Below, one piece after another: positions 22,401 through 33,259 of a stretch of DNA of 64,000 nt. The position numbers and the translations under genes are program-made. The notes under the pieces were generated by a model. The model was not told the origin of the DNA and ran no database searches. It worked only from the letters and a program-made list of their open reading frames with translations. Position 1 is the first letter of the stretch. Each line of letters begins with the position of its first letter. The stretch is from Spisula solida (lineage: Eukaryota; Mollusca; Bivalvia; Venerida; Mactridae), in contig OX365955.1 in assembly GCA_947247005.1 (NCBI GenBank), positions 16,783,322 to 16,847,321 of the forward strand, written 5' to 3'.

Positions 22401-23469
22401 ATTGGTGGCAAGTCAATCAGTATTCCTACCTTAATATAAAATTTCTATGCCCCATAGATAATCACACTGCATACAATTGTTTAAAGATTTTGTTAAAACA
22501 GTGCATGCTGTGTGGTATAGTTTATACAGTACATGTTTTGTAAAGTTTATAATGGCTATTGATAAAGTACAAAATTGTACTAATAATGAATTACAGATGT
22601 TTTTGCTTGCTATTTTATATTTTTATCATTCTTATATTCTATGTATGTAAATGTTTAGTGTTTGCATTGATGTAGGAATGGTTTTGGTGAATCATTAAAG
22701 TTATAAAAAAACTTGAAATCATGTCCTAGCCTTGTAAAGCAAAATGCTTCAGAAATTGTGTAGAGATTAACAAAAATCTGTTTGATGTAGCAAGCATTCA
22801 ACATAATTGTGCAGTATGTCTCGGGGTAAGGGTAAAATGTCTGGGTGGATAGACTTGTATGCCAACGTTTTTCTATTTTTAGGTTTGTGCAAACAATTTA
22901 TGTGTAGTGTAATTTAAAGCACTTGCTTTATTGCATGTTCCAAAGAAATTTGTTAACTTTGTTATGTAAAAAGAGAAAACAGCAAAAGATGCAATACATG
23001 TTATTCTATGGCAATTGTGTTAAAATAGTTCAGAATAGAATTCAACAAGTGTAAGATCTAGTTCATATACATGTGCCATTGTATGTTCCAAGTTTCGACT
23101 TATTCTGATAGTGCTTTTGATAACGTTTTGTATCAATAAAATGTACAGATCGAGAGGCGTTTGATTTGTTTTGTACGTAGTTGCAGGGCTCTCATTGCAC
23201 CATTCCCCTCCTAAATGGATATACATTTTCCCCTATTTTCTGAAAAAATCTCAAAAACTTTTATGAGTAATACATATTTACTGTACAAAAAGCCAATTTC
23301 AAGCTATAATAACAGCTACGACTGCTTCAAGCTCTTCATTGACAAAAAAAAGTACATGTATAGATATTTATAAAAGACAAATTCTGTCTTTTCGTTAAAA
23401 ACGACGTGAAATTTCCCTACCCAAGGGCCCCACAAGTGTAGTTATGGTCCTGAGCTGGATTGTATCCAG
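22401..23469. other. Gene-free AT-rich interval
   Basis: No coding, RNA or repeat structure recognised. Confidence 0.3.
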
Positions 23470-23875
23470 TGGCGTTCTACTGAGCCATATAGTGATTGTC
23501 CTGCCGTTCGTTCGTAAATGTTATCGAAATCTTTAAAGTTGTAGAAAGTCTATCAAGGCATTGCTTTCAAACTTGACATACTTGTTTACCATCATAAACA
23601 CATTACATTATCAAAGCCATGTAACACTATCCACCATAATTATGGCCCTAATTGACTTAACTCCTGGTTTCAAGTTGGAACTCAAATATTTTCAAAGTCA
23701 ATCAAGACATTGCTTTCAAACTTGGCATACCATCATAAATATCTCACATTGTCAACGCCATGTATCACTATCAAACATTTCTGTATAATTATGGCCCCTG
23801 ATGGACTTTACTAGATATTATTGGCAAGGCTTGCACTAGGGCATTCTCGTTAACTGAACAGTTGTGTTGTTCATG
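23470..23875 (+). repeat. Dispersed repeat related to 1109-1325, with internal duplication
   Basis: Two tandem copies of GCATTGCTTTCAAACTTG...CATCATAAA and of ATTATGGCCC, then GGGCATTCTCGTTAACTGAACA and a GTTGTGTTGTT end. Confidence 0.7.
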
Positions 23876-25020
23876 CAATAATTGTTTTCTGCAGAAGAGT
23901 TCATTTTTTTGGTGCAGCGAATCTGATTTAGTAGTTGAGGACCCTGAATATAATAAGACAGGTCCCCAAGATGTGTTAATAGTACACTTTGTGCACACAT
24001 TCATTCCAGCTAATGTATAGGGAATGCCATAGTAAAACAGACAAGGTCAAATTATGCAAACGAGTTCAATCACAACCGAATACTGGAGCGGTGCAATGGC
24101 ATTTTGATACTGGTTATTTTGGAAACTATTTTGAGGCAGAGGGGTCCAATGCATCTACTGCAATGGCAACATTTAGTAAAGGTTTGAAATCCCTCTATAG
24201 GTGCAAACTATACAACTCAAATTTCGGTAAGGGTAAAGAAATCAGTATTTACGTCCATCTTACATTAACTGAACTAATTTGAAGCAATCTTTAATCCATT
24301 ACAATATTACAGACCGATGTAACATTGTTTTTTGAAAAATTCATCAGTCTATCTTATTCAAAATATTCACAAGGAAAATTTGTTGACCCTTGACAAATTT
24401 TGAGTAGTGCATTATTTTACAACAGTCCCTTTTGTGCCTTATAGCAGCCTTCATGCCACCCTGTAAATGTAGTAAAGTGTTATCCAAAGTTGTCCATGCG
24501 TTAGTACTTGTCTTCATAATGCTAGGTGTTCAGTATAGGTACAAATCCCACAAGAGGTGCAAACTACAGGACCAAGTTATAATCTCCAAACTATTTGTCA
24601 GTTCAATCTAAGGCAGGCAATCAGAAATTTAATGACCGTGGCTTGAATACTTTTTTCATTCCAGTACAAGGACCACAACTATACTAAAACTTGACACTAG
24701 AACTATTAAGGGTTTTAGACCCAAAAACTTGCGTCTTCCACAAGGGGCCACAACTCAGGACAAAATCATCTGACCTAAAATCTTGACATGCACCATCCAC
24801 AACTAGGGTTTGTTTGCTGTTACTCAATTAGATGGAGACATTATACCAAGATGCGCAACTACACAAGCTGACTAATGTTATGTATGGTACCCATGAAGAC
24901 GTTTGATGACTGTAGTGCCATTACTTTTCATATATGCAAGAACATTTTTGGACAGACGGACAACGGCAAATCTATATAGGCCCCTTTCCCCAAATATATG
25001 GTAGGGGCACAATAACTTAA
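23876..25020. other. Interval downstream of RPL39 without recognised genes
   Basis: A 97-codon frame at 23989-24282 has no recognisable domain. The end (GGCCCCTTTCCCCAAATATA) looks like a dispersed repeat terminus. Nothing firm. Confidence 0.3.
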
Positions 25021-25029
25021 AAACCAAGC

Positions 25030-28000
25030 ATACAATTCCACAGCCATTTATTTCTTACAGAAGAACATGTATTAACAAATTGATGTATGAAACACACATA
25101 TGAGTCATAAATTCAATATTCTATGTAATCAATATAAGACTGTAGACAACAGGCAGGCCTTTACATCTTCAGCTTTGTCCTTCTCCAATGACGTCTCTTG
25201 GCATTGTATCTAAAAATCAGAAAATATCACGTTTAATAAGTTCTAATTCTTTACAATAAACACCTCAAATTTTAACCAACTCAAATACCGCTAGTGATGG
25301 CGAGGCATACTTGTTACTTTCTGTATTTTCTTAATATATAATATACGGTATACACTACTCAACACTTATAACCGATCACTTTGCAAACTCTTATATTTTT
25401 GTTCACTGCAATAGTAAAATATAGGTACTTATCTCAATCGGCATTATATGCTCTTAAGCAATAAATGTTCCTATTTTATGTAGCGTCAGCTATGCGGAGT
25501 TATTGTCCGTTGTTATAAAAAAACAGTTTTTATATGTGAAATTCAACATTTGTTTGTGGCAATGCAAAATAATGTTAAAATAACGACTCAATGTTGATCG
25601 CCAAAACAGAAAAACATTTAACATTGCTAAAATAATTACACATTATCAATCTGTGCAGCTTTGAAATTTAGGAAATGAAAACTAATGTGAAATTACCTCC
25701 CTTTCAGTTGAAAATAGAACAAAATATGAATTTCTCAAAATAGTGAAAACACGTGGTGATAGATTAGTCAAATTTCATACACTTCTTTTGTCAATTCTCC
25801 TTTAACAAACTTAATCATACCAAACTATTTGTGTGTTTGTCTTTTATAGGCGACATTGAGTTTCCTATGGTGAATTACATTGTCACTATTAAAATCCAGC
25901 TAAATCTTCAAAGTCGAAGATTTTAATTTGTTCACATTTTCTCGACTAAACAACTTTTCGCAGCAAAGATTTGCAAAATATGCTTTTATTGTTGCCGTAT
26001 CGTCCATATAAATTAGCGTTTATCATGTTTCATGTTTAAAAAATGGGTTACTGACATTGCATTAAATCCAATTATAATGGTTTTTTTTTGTTTTGAGGGT
26101 GGTCGTCAATTATATGGAATAATTCTGTTTAAAAAGAATAGAATCATCATCAGGCTTTATTTTTATGCTATTTACACGCATCGTATACATTTACAATCGT
26201 CAGAATATAAATTAGATACTTAGTGACCGGAATTTTGTTAATATATGAAGTGATTGGTTATAAGTGTTGAGTAGTGTATAATTATATACATGTATCAGTG
26301 GTAATTCCTAGAAAACCTTATTAATCGGATCTTTCGAAAAAGACATATAACTTTACAGCTGAAAATTGGTTCCAAAGAAACTGAAACCTAGAAGGCTCAT
26401 TATACACAGCAGAAACATTGCATTTATGACCATACTGGAACTTATGTAAAATACATAAAAATTTGTCAATCAAACTAATAATGATTGGTGGAAAACCTTT
26501 ATTAATAACAATGTTGAGTTTACTGTTGGAAGTGATTTTTCCAATTTTAATGTCTAATGGTTATGACAAATATGATTATACCAAGCAATGTGCAGCCATA
26601 TTCAGTCAGTGATACACATACAATGCTCACTAAAGGCGATAGGCCGAGTTTCTATTCCATTTTTACAACCACATTATACAACGCGAGTACAACATGGCTA
26701 CTTAAAATGGGTTAATCAATTCAATACTCAAATATTACTTGTTCTGAGAATAGTACATTAATTTCATTTACAGTTATTACACTCTATTAAAACACACAAC
26801 ATCAGCTGACCTTTATTTATATATATTTAAACCAGTCTTCCTGGAATACATGATTATAAACCAGTACTAACTTACTCTTCTGCAACTAAGTACAAGCCAC
26901 TACCTAATAACTTATCTGCATAACAAGTACAAAAGTCAGATTGACCATGGTCATTGTCATTCCGTTCATGAGGACAAATTAAATTGACATAACCTATATT
27001 GGGCAACAACGAGGCTATCCACTGAGCTATCTAGGCAGGCTGAACAGGTAATTCATATCTTCGAAAGAATTCATAAGTAGGTTCCAGATATTCATAGTCT
27101 GAATCAGATTTTGTCACTGTTCAAAGCACACGTGGAGGAAAATAAACATTTCAAATTCATGGAAGAGTATGACCTGCTGCCTGCACTCGGATTGCCGGAT
27201 TACAAATCGAGCACACTCAGTACTGGACCACAGCTCCAACCACACTATAAGGGAACTATGTTCAGTATTTGTATAATGTTAAAGAACAAACCTGATTGTG
27301 TTTCCTATGTTCAGTATTTGTATAATGTTAAAGGACAAACCTGATTGTGTTTCCTATGTTCAGTATTTGTATAAAGTTAAAAGGACAAACCTGATTGTGT
27401 TTCCTATGTTCAGTATTTGTATAATGTTAAAGGACAAACCTGATTGTGTTTCCTATGTTCAGTATTTGTATAATGTTAAGACAAACCTGATTGTGTTTCC
27501 TATGTTCAGTATTTGTATAATGTTAAAAGGACAAACCTGATTGTGTTTCCTATGTTCAGTATTTGTATAATGTTAAAAGGACAAACCTGATTGTGTTTCC
27601 TATGTTCAGTATTTGTATAATGTTAAAGGACAAACCTGATTGTGTTTCCTATGTTCAGTATTTGTATAAAGTTAAAAGGACAAACCTGATTGTGTTTCCT
27701 GTCTTCATTCTAACCCACTGTGGAATAGGTCTGTTCTGTTTCTGCTTTCTAGCAAGTCGCATCTTTATTCTAAATGATTTATGGGCCGCCTGAAAAATAA
27801 AATTGTATAAAATTACTTAAATTAGAGATATTTTTCTAACATTAAAGAACATAAGCATCATTATTTAGGAAACCAACCTAACTGAATTATTAGAACACTG
27901 AACATGAAATATAATCAGACTATTTAAATAGAGTATGCATCTGTATCAGTCTTTCAGTGTATGTACAGCCATATTCAGTCAGTGACACAAATAATATGCT

Positions 28001-31000
28001 CACCAAAGGCGATAGGCCATATTGTTATACCATTCTTACAACCACATAATGCAGACAACATTACATGGCTACTTAGAATGGGTAGCATTTTAACAGTTCT
28101 GGCAAGTTTTAGCATACAGCAAGTACACTTAAAATGATACTCGGCATGCCCACTGGAATTTTAAAAGTGGGTATCTGTACCCACTAGTTTTGGAAAAAGT
28201 GGGTACAGGTCTAAAAAGTGGGTACTGTAATTTTCGTTTGTGGAAAGGGAGGTAAATCGCATCTGATTCGTGAACATACCCGTCTTGGGGCATGGTGAGT
28301 CTCAGGGCATGGTGAATGAAAACAAGACTGCGTTCAATAAACGCTTATGCCCCCTGTGGAAGCCTTGTCTATAAATAAGTCCAAAATTAGGTCAAGGTGA
28401 AGGTCAAAATGGGGTTAGGTGATACAGGTGTGTGGAGAGTGTTCATATACAACATCCATGCAAGTATAAAAGCTTTGTAGCAAGCCATATTAATGCTAGA
28501 AGAAACGGTCAATTTGGGTTAACCAGGACGAACGGACGGACAGGTGAATCACTATATGCCTCCCGATCTATCGATACGGGGGCATAAAAACAAACAATCC
28601 AAAAAAAATTTAATTAAAGGACCATAACCCAAGAAGGCCTAGGCTGATTTGGCCTACAATTGAACTTGTCTTAGATAATATATCCATAAATATTGTCACC
28701 AAGTTTGAAGATACTCGGACGAAAACTCTTTGCACTAGAGAACAGACAAGGTCAATTTCACATTTATTTTGGTAATTATAGGACCATAACCAAATAAGGC
28801 CTAGGCCAATTTGGCCTATAATCAAACTTGGCCCATAAGCATTGTCACAAAGTTTGAAGACGATTGGATGAAAACTGTTTGCAACTTAGAGCACAGACAA
28901 GGCCAATTTAATACTTATTTGGTAATAAACAGCCCATAACCCAATAAGGCCTAGGCCGATTTGGCCTATAATCGAACTTGGCCTAGATATTATTCCCATA
29001 AGCATTGTCACAAAGTTTGAAGATGATCGGATGAAAACTGTTTGTGTAAGAGTACAGACAAGGCCGATTTCATACTTATTTGGTAATTAAAGGCCCATAA
29101 CCAAATAAGGCCTAGGCTGATTTGGTCTATAATCGAACTTGGCCTAGTTATTATGCCCATAAGCATTGTCACAAAGTTTGAAGATGATCGAATGAAAACT
29201 GTTTTCGCGAGTACAGACAAGGCCAATTTCATACTTATTTGGTAATTAAAGGCCCATAACCCAAGAAGACCTGGGCCGATTTGGCCTATAATCCAACTTG
29301 GCCTAGATATTATGCCCATAAGCATTGTCACAAAGTTTGAAGATGATCGGAGGAAAACTGTTGAGTTAGAGTACAGACAAATTACTGGACACCACCGCCT
29401 GCACGCACGCCCTAAAGGGTGTTCACATGATACGTCCCGTTTTCAACGGGCATGAAAACGGGCGTATAAAAATGGCTGCAAATTTGCGCGAACTTTCCAA
29501 AATGTTTTATCCTAAATTAAAGATTCCACACGCAATATTGTTTCAGTTTACCGTCGCACTCATAGTAACATGCTGTTATGACTAAATGACGACCTCGTTC
29601 CCTTGATTGATTAGTAGAAATAGTGCCTCGACACTTGGAAATGTCATGTATGAGTCTAGATCATCTGGATGTTTGGCGCAGGTCGGTTTATCGATTTTCA
29701 ATTAAAAAGCAAGTGTAAATCGGGATTTAGGTGGCCGACTGCTAAGTTTTGCAGAGACTGTTTATGCCCAACAAAATGCGTACCCGCACACACTGACATT
29801 GAAAATGTTGCTCTGACATCGTGATAAATGCAGAATTCTGCATGACTGGGCATGCTTATACTGCTGCATGAAATCATACTAAATTGGGGGGAAAATATTG
29901 GATTTGCGCATGCTCATTTTACCTTTCAGCATGCTCATTTTACCTTTCATATTCATAAATTAAAAATGTCAAAAACTTTCCTGTGGTTAAATGTACTATG
30001 AAATAACACACTATACATGTAGGGTCTCAACTATATATACAGGGTGTTAAAAGATTGTTCTCAAAATTTAAATTCATTCTAAATTTTATCCGAGCTATGT
30101 ACACGGTGTACAATTTTAATGTCTTACACAGACTGATAGCTTCACTTAATGCTCGAAAGAACAATGGTAGATCCCTCTGGAATTTGACCTGATAATTTTA
30201 CATTCTTCTGAAGTCAGAAAATACCCATTAACTTAAACATTGAGAACAAACTTTTTGAAAACCCGGTATATATATAAGACTACAATATATATATGTACAG
30301 CCATATTCAGTCAGTGACACAAATAATATGCTCACCAAAGGCGATAGGCCAAATTGTTATACCATTCTTACAACCACATAATGCAGACAACATTACATGG
30401 CTACTTAGAATGGCGACAATCAACCATGCAAGACGTCTAGCTTATAAAATCGCAAGAACTATAGCTCAACTGAATCAAGCGATTGACAGCGCTTTGCAAG
30501 GAAATGAAGGGGAAGAAGCAATAACTGTATGCTACCAGCAAACGATTACTTAAGAGGTTCCTACACAAGTTATAAAGAATAGATGCATGCACAGCGTACC
30601 GACCACAGGACATCGGTGAATAGAAACCATCAAAAGTGAATTGTGTTTTTAATTACCACCGGACTACTCTTTCAGTTTTTAGCAGACGCAGGGACATTGA
30701 ATAACCGGTCTGATACCCCTGTAGTCCCATAAATAAGACTCTACGTACGTTCCACAGTACTAGAGAGTCTCATAGTTTTGAACTTAGCTGTCTTTAGCAA
30801 AATTTTATTTCCGAATTGAACGATTTATTCGGGATGAAACAGTTGAATCGACCGCAGTAAAGTTTATTTCAATCATCAAGTACAAAAAACAGCGTAAAAC
30901 ACACCTTTACACAACCAATATTAGATGAAATGTTTGTCTGACTTCTGTCGCGATTCACTTCCGTTTTAAAAACGAAAGTTACCTACAGTTGACAAATTCG

Positions 31001-31940
31001 TCCTAGACGAAATAATTATTCGGTACGGAGTATTTTCTTGATCGACTTTAATGTAGCCCGATTTTAGTCCGGATACTGGGTTTTAGTTATAGCCACTTTT
31101 CGTCCAATCAAAATTCTTACAAATGTCAGAACAACAACTTTCGGAATACATCGTCTCTGTTCCACGGCTTCAATAAGGACATTTCAGTAGTGAAATGAAA
31201 CAGGAATAATTTATGTATCAATGAGGTTAAGTGTTCTTGCAATCATTCGTTTTCAATGATAGAAAAGACATTAATGAAGCCATGTGTGGTGTGCCTTTAC
31301 TTTGTATAGCTTTTTAGGGCTCATAATTGGTCACCAAACAGCGACAAAGAATCGTGTCGCAAAGTGCTACATACATGTACTTGGGACCCGGTGAGACCTA
31401 ACGTAATGTAATGATACGTTTGGTCTCTGTTGGGACTAATACCCCTGAAGTGATAAACAAAATGTAAGAAAACCAACTTGGCCAAAGCCACACTATAATC
31501 TTAAGCGATTCTCATTCTGATGGGAGGAGTGACAAAAGCTTGGTTGCAAGTTGGTATTTTCGTCCCAGCAAAATGAATTTGAGAAATCGGGCTATCCAGT
31601 CACTCAAACAATTATTTAGATTTTTAGTAGAATCAAGTTTCAAGAAAGGAAAATTTGGACATTCTTCATGCTAAACTGCTCTCAGAAGATTCTAAACAGT
31701 GAATAGTCTAAGAAATCTAAATTTCGAAAGAATTATTTTCATGTAAACATCCGTCTATATCGGTGATTTGTCAGAACATCATAAAATACAATGTAGTTCT
31801 TATTCAAAAGCAATGAATATAGAATAAATTAAGCAGATAATTATTGAATTCCTATCATCACAAGACATCCTGTGATGTAGTTTACGCAACTCACCATTTC
31901 GATTGTTGTGTCCGATCGAAAACCGGAACCGGAAAGGAAC
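25030..31940 (-). CDS. RPL39: 60S ribosomal protein L39 (eL39), complete gene
   Basis: Three exons on the minus strand. Exon 1 ends with the start codon ATG (31895-31897), directly followed by GTGAGT. Exon 2 is 27686-27789 and exon 3 CDS is 25161-25209 (stop TAA). CDS length is 3 + 104 + 49 = 156 nt, exactly 51 codons plus stop, the universal eL39 length. The product contains [35 protein letters not shown] and [15 protein letters not shown], matching animal eL39 throughout. The protein is a small basic component of the large ribosomal subunit lining the peptide exit tunnel. AATAAA (minus strand) at 25047-25052 marks the likely poly(A) site. Introns are 4.1 kb and 2.5 kb and carry three snoRNA copies and several transposons. 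Confidence 0.97.
25161..25209 (-). CDS. RPL39: RPL39 exon 3 (coding part)
   Basis: After acceptor TTTTTAG the exon encodes [15 protein letters not shown] and the stop TAA. The first base completes the split Arg codon (AG/A) begun in exon 2. Confidence 0.97.
25349..26280. mobile_element. TIR DNA transposon, about 930 bp, in RPL39 intron 2
   Basis: Left end TATACACTACTCAACACTT then ATAACCGATCACT; right end is its inverse with one mismatch (AGTGATTGGTTATAAG then TGTTGAGTAGTGTATA). The termini begin and end at TA, as for Tc1/mariner-like insertions. Inside is only a 63-codon frame (26032-26223) without recognisable motifs, so the copy is non-autonomous. Confidence 0.85.
26586..26711 (-). ncRNA. 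H/ACA box snoRNA copy 1, RPL39 intron 2
   Basis: Minus-strand RNA of about 125 nt. Hairpin 1 has an outer stem CCATTTT/AAAATGG, an internal pocket AAGTAG/TTGTA and an upper stem CCATGTTGTAC/GTATAATGTGG. Then comes H box ATAGAA (ANANNA). Hairpin 2 has upper stem TTAGTGA/TCACTGA and lower stem GGCC/GGCT. The ACA box at 26589-26591 is three bases from the end. The distance from upper stem to H box is 13 nt and to ACA is 14 nt, near the usual 14-16. Same strand as the host gene, as expected for intron-processed snoRNA. Diverged from copies 2 and 3 but with stems preserved. Confidence 0.85.
26955..27045 (-). repeat. tRNA-like (SINE head) fragment in RPL39 intron 2
   Basis: Minus strand GCCTAGATAGCTCAGTGGAT gives a D-arm/A-box; no good T-arm follows. 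A decayed tRNA-derived sequence. Confidence 0.4.
27257..27700 (-). repeat. Minisatellite of about 50 bp x 9 derived from RPL39 exon 2 donor
   Basis: Units of 48-50 bp. On the minus strand each contains GGAAACACAATCAG followed by GTTTGTCC, identical to the last 14 bases of RPL39 exon 2 plus the start of intron 2. The functional copy is at 27684-27699. Eight further copies lie deeper in the intron, with the junction near 27635, 27586, 27536, 27486, 27438, 27390, 27340 and 27291. Plus-strand ORFs over this stretch are shadows of the repeat. Confidence 0.93.
27686..27789 (-). CDS. RPL39: RPL39 exon 2
   Basis: Acceptor TTTTTCAG, then GCGGCCCATAAATC (AAHKS). The exon ends ...ACAATCAG followed by donor GTTTGT, which departs from the usual GTAAGT/GTGAGT. 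The last 14 exon bases plus the donor are repeated eight more times just inside the intron (27257-27685). Confidence 0.97.
27959..28081 (-). ncRNA. H/ACA box snoRNA copy 2, RPL39 intron 1
   Basis: Minus strand: outer stem CCATTCT/AGAATGG, pocket AAGTAG/TTGTA, upper stem CCATGTAATG/CATTATGTGG, H box ATAACA, second hairpin with TTGGTGA/TCACTGA, ACA at 27962-27964 followed by TAC. Almost identical to copy 3 within the RNA, but flanks differ on both sides. Human RPL39 is the host of the H/ACA RNA SNORA69 (from memory); orthology is not established, and the pocket here does not obviously match that guide. Confidence 0.87.
28322..28590 (-). mobile_element. Non-coding element with 5' hairpin and CTTGTT end (RPL39 intron 1)
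   Basis: Read on the minus strand it begins TTTTTATGCCCCCG, TATCGATAGA, then TCGGGAGGCATATAG (hairpin ATGCCCCC/GGGAGGCAT). It ends GCGTTTATTGAACGCAG, TCTTGTT. Same end signature as the elements at 18.1 and 1.1 kb. Confidence 0.72.
28600..29390. repeat. Tandem repeat, about 158 bp x 5 (RPL39 intron 1)
   Basis: Units are anchored by AAGGCCTAGGC at about 28634, 28797, 28947 and 29107, and a variant at 29267. Each is followed by GATTTGGCCTATAATCGAAC, then CACAAAGTTTGAAGATGATCGG. Minus-strand ORFs here follow the repeat period and are not genes. Confidence 0.88.
29400..30035. other. RPL39 intron 1 sequence with one hairpin
   Basis: CCCGTTTTCA...TGAAAACGGG near 29434-29462 forms a 10-bp stem; otherwise no recognised structure. 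Confidence 0.4.
30040..30266. mobile_element. TA-flanked MITE with CAGGGTGTTAAAA termini (uninterrupted copy)
   Basis: Left CAGGGTGTTAAAAGATTG then TTCTCAAA; right end reads, in reverse, CCGGGTTTTCAAAAAGTTTG then TTCTCAA. TA flanks both ends. The same family, interrupted by another transposon, is at 53984-54561. Confidence 0.83.
30291..30413 (-). ncRNA. H/ACA box snoRNA copy 3, RPL39 intron 1
   Basis: Same architecture as copy 2 (CCATTCT/AGAATGG, AAGTAG/TTGTA, H box ATAACA, ACA at 30294-30296 followed by TAT). Similarity to copy 2 starts and stops at the predicted RNA ends, which points to retroposition or RNA-bounded duplication rather than a larger segmental copy. An ORF overlapping it (30293-30553, plus strand) is not credible. 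Confidence 0.87.
31895..31940 (-). promoter_or_regulatory. RPL39: RPL39 exon 1 with probable 5'TOP start
   Basis: On the minus strand the pyrimidine run TTCCTTTCC at about 31933-31941 precedes a short leader and CGAAATG/GTGAGT. Animal ribosomal protein mRNAs start at a C within such a tract (5'TOP), which couples translation to mTOR signalling. A short first exon ending at the ATG is typical for RPL39. The exact start base is inferred. Confidence 0.75.
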
Positions 31941-32065
31941 TTATTAGAGGTTTGTTTAGCGACAGACGCTGTGTCTTTTTTCTGCGGACCTCATAGAAGC
32001 GTGTACAGCTCGGATTTCCATTGATCTGTGAGTATGCAAAATTACGATTTAGAGTCATTTTTACC

Positions 32066-32081
32066 GGGGGGGGGGGGGGGG
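32066..32081 (+). repeat. Poly-G tract (16 G)
   Basis: Directly visible uninterrupted G run. Confidence 0.95.
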
Positions 32082-32759
32082 TATATTATTTTTCAAAGGG
32101 TTGGTCATTATGTAGGGATAGTTATCCAAATCCAGGGTGAGTTGGTAGGGGGTGAGTTGGTGGGGATGAGTTGTTAGAAATACCTCCATGCAAAATCCCA
32201 TCAAAATTGATCAACTAGTTAAAAAGTTATTCCATGAAATGTATTCCACGGTGTCCATGCAGTCAGTCACTGAGGTGCATTCAATAGAAACGACAATGCT
32301 ATTCTAATGCTATTCTAATGCTATTCTAAACAAGAAAAATGAAAGTGATTTAACGGCCTTTGGGTTTATTTTCTTATTTATGGACGGATTTTTAAAATAT
32401 TGATACCAAATTAAAGATGAAGCTCTCTAGATAGTTTCTGATTATGTATATATATTTAAAATAACATTTTATTAATGAAATGTTTATTAAAAAAAACTGC
32501 ACATAAGTGACTGTGTGGTCAATTTCCTGTGTTATGAACCTTTCTAAGATATTATAAATTTTAGATAAAAAAGTTTTTTTTGTTTACTCTTTATTAATGA
32601 TACAGTTATAGTGCGGCCAAGATATGATGGCACAATAACATTGTGTAAACGTCACTGGTTGGATTAGTCCATATCAAAACGCAGATATGTAAATAAATCA
32701 CGATTACTTAAGCGCTTGTTCAGTCATTTTAACTTATTTAATTAAGGATGAAAATCGTT

Positions 32760-32840
32760 GTGTTTATTATATAGTCTAGTGGTAGACGTTTTTAATCTCA
32801 ACACAGATGGTCCGGGCTCGAATCCCATTAGAATTTTTTT
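32760..32840 (+). repeat. tRNA-like fragment
   Basis: GTCTAGTGGTAGAC makes a perfect D-stem, and GGGCTCGAATCCC resembles a B-box/T-loop. The acceptor arm and anticodon stem do not fold well, so I read this as a tRNA-derived SINE head or decayed tRNA. Confidence 0.45.
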
Positions 32841-32968
32841 ATTTTTATTTTTCCGCACACTTTTCACGAAACTGTATTTGTAATTGTGGTTGTTTTACTT
32901 AAAAACCAGCTAAACGGTGTAAACTGCACATTATTAAATTGACCTATGGCTAAACGTATCGTTTTAAC

Positions 32969-33259
32969 ATGTTAACGCAGCAAGGACGATACATTGTGTC
33001 GAATGTATTATACTTCTGCACACGCGAGGCATCAATAGAACTGCCAATGACTCCGTTGTCCTGTCCAAGGAAACAAACTACCGTGATGACAAGGGTATCA
33101 GAAAAGACGGTTTCACGCATAAGGGCGAAGAAATTGCACAACTGTGTAAGAAAATCAAGAAGTAACAAAATATCACTGAATTATATTGATGATGATGATA
33201 ATGACAGTGATTATGACGAGGCGGATGGCGATAGTGATGATGATTTTGCAGATTTCTAA
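32969..33259 (+). pseudogene. HTH-domain fragment of a transposase-like protein, with acidic tail
   Basis: A 96-codon frame. The segment IVSNVLYFCTREA, then IELPMTPLSCPRK, then VMTRVSEKTVSRIR has the layout of the N-terminal helix-turn-helix of some Tc1/mariner-related mollusc transposases (a YNVYxFFKxEA...VSxxTVxRI pattern, from memory). The C terminus is a low-complexity Asp/Glu run (DDDDNDSDYDEADGDSDDD). No DDE catalytic region follows, so if the assignment is right this is a fragment. Confidence 0.4.

Noticed and set aside
23989..24282. 97-codon plus-strand frame
   Set aside because: No domain, no splice context and no compositional support.
27298..27793. Plus-strand frames repeating [16 protein letters not shown]
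   Set aside because: Shadow of the donor-derived minisatellite and of RPL39 exon 2 on the other strand.
28610..29331. Two minus-strand frames with repeated [13 protein letters not shown]
   Set aside because: Follow the 158-bp tandem repeat period; not a protein family.
26586..30413. Calling the snoRNAs SNORA69 orthologues
   Set aside because: Same host gene is suggestive, but the visible pockets do not match the 5.8S site I associate with that guide, and I cannot run a model search.
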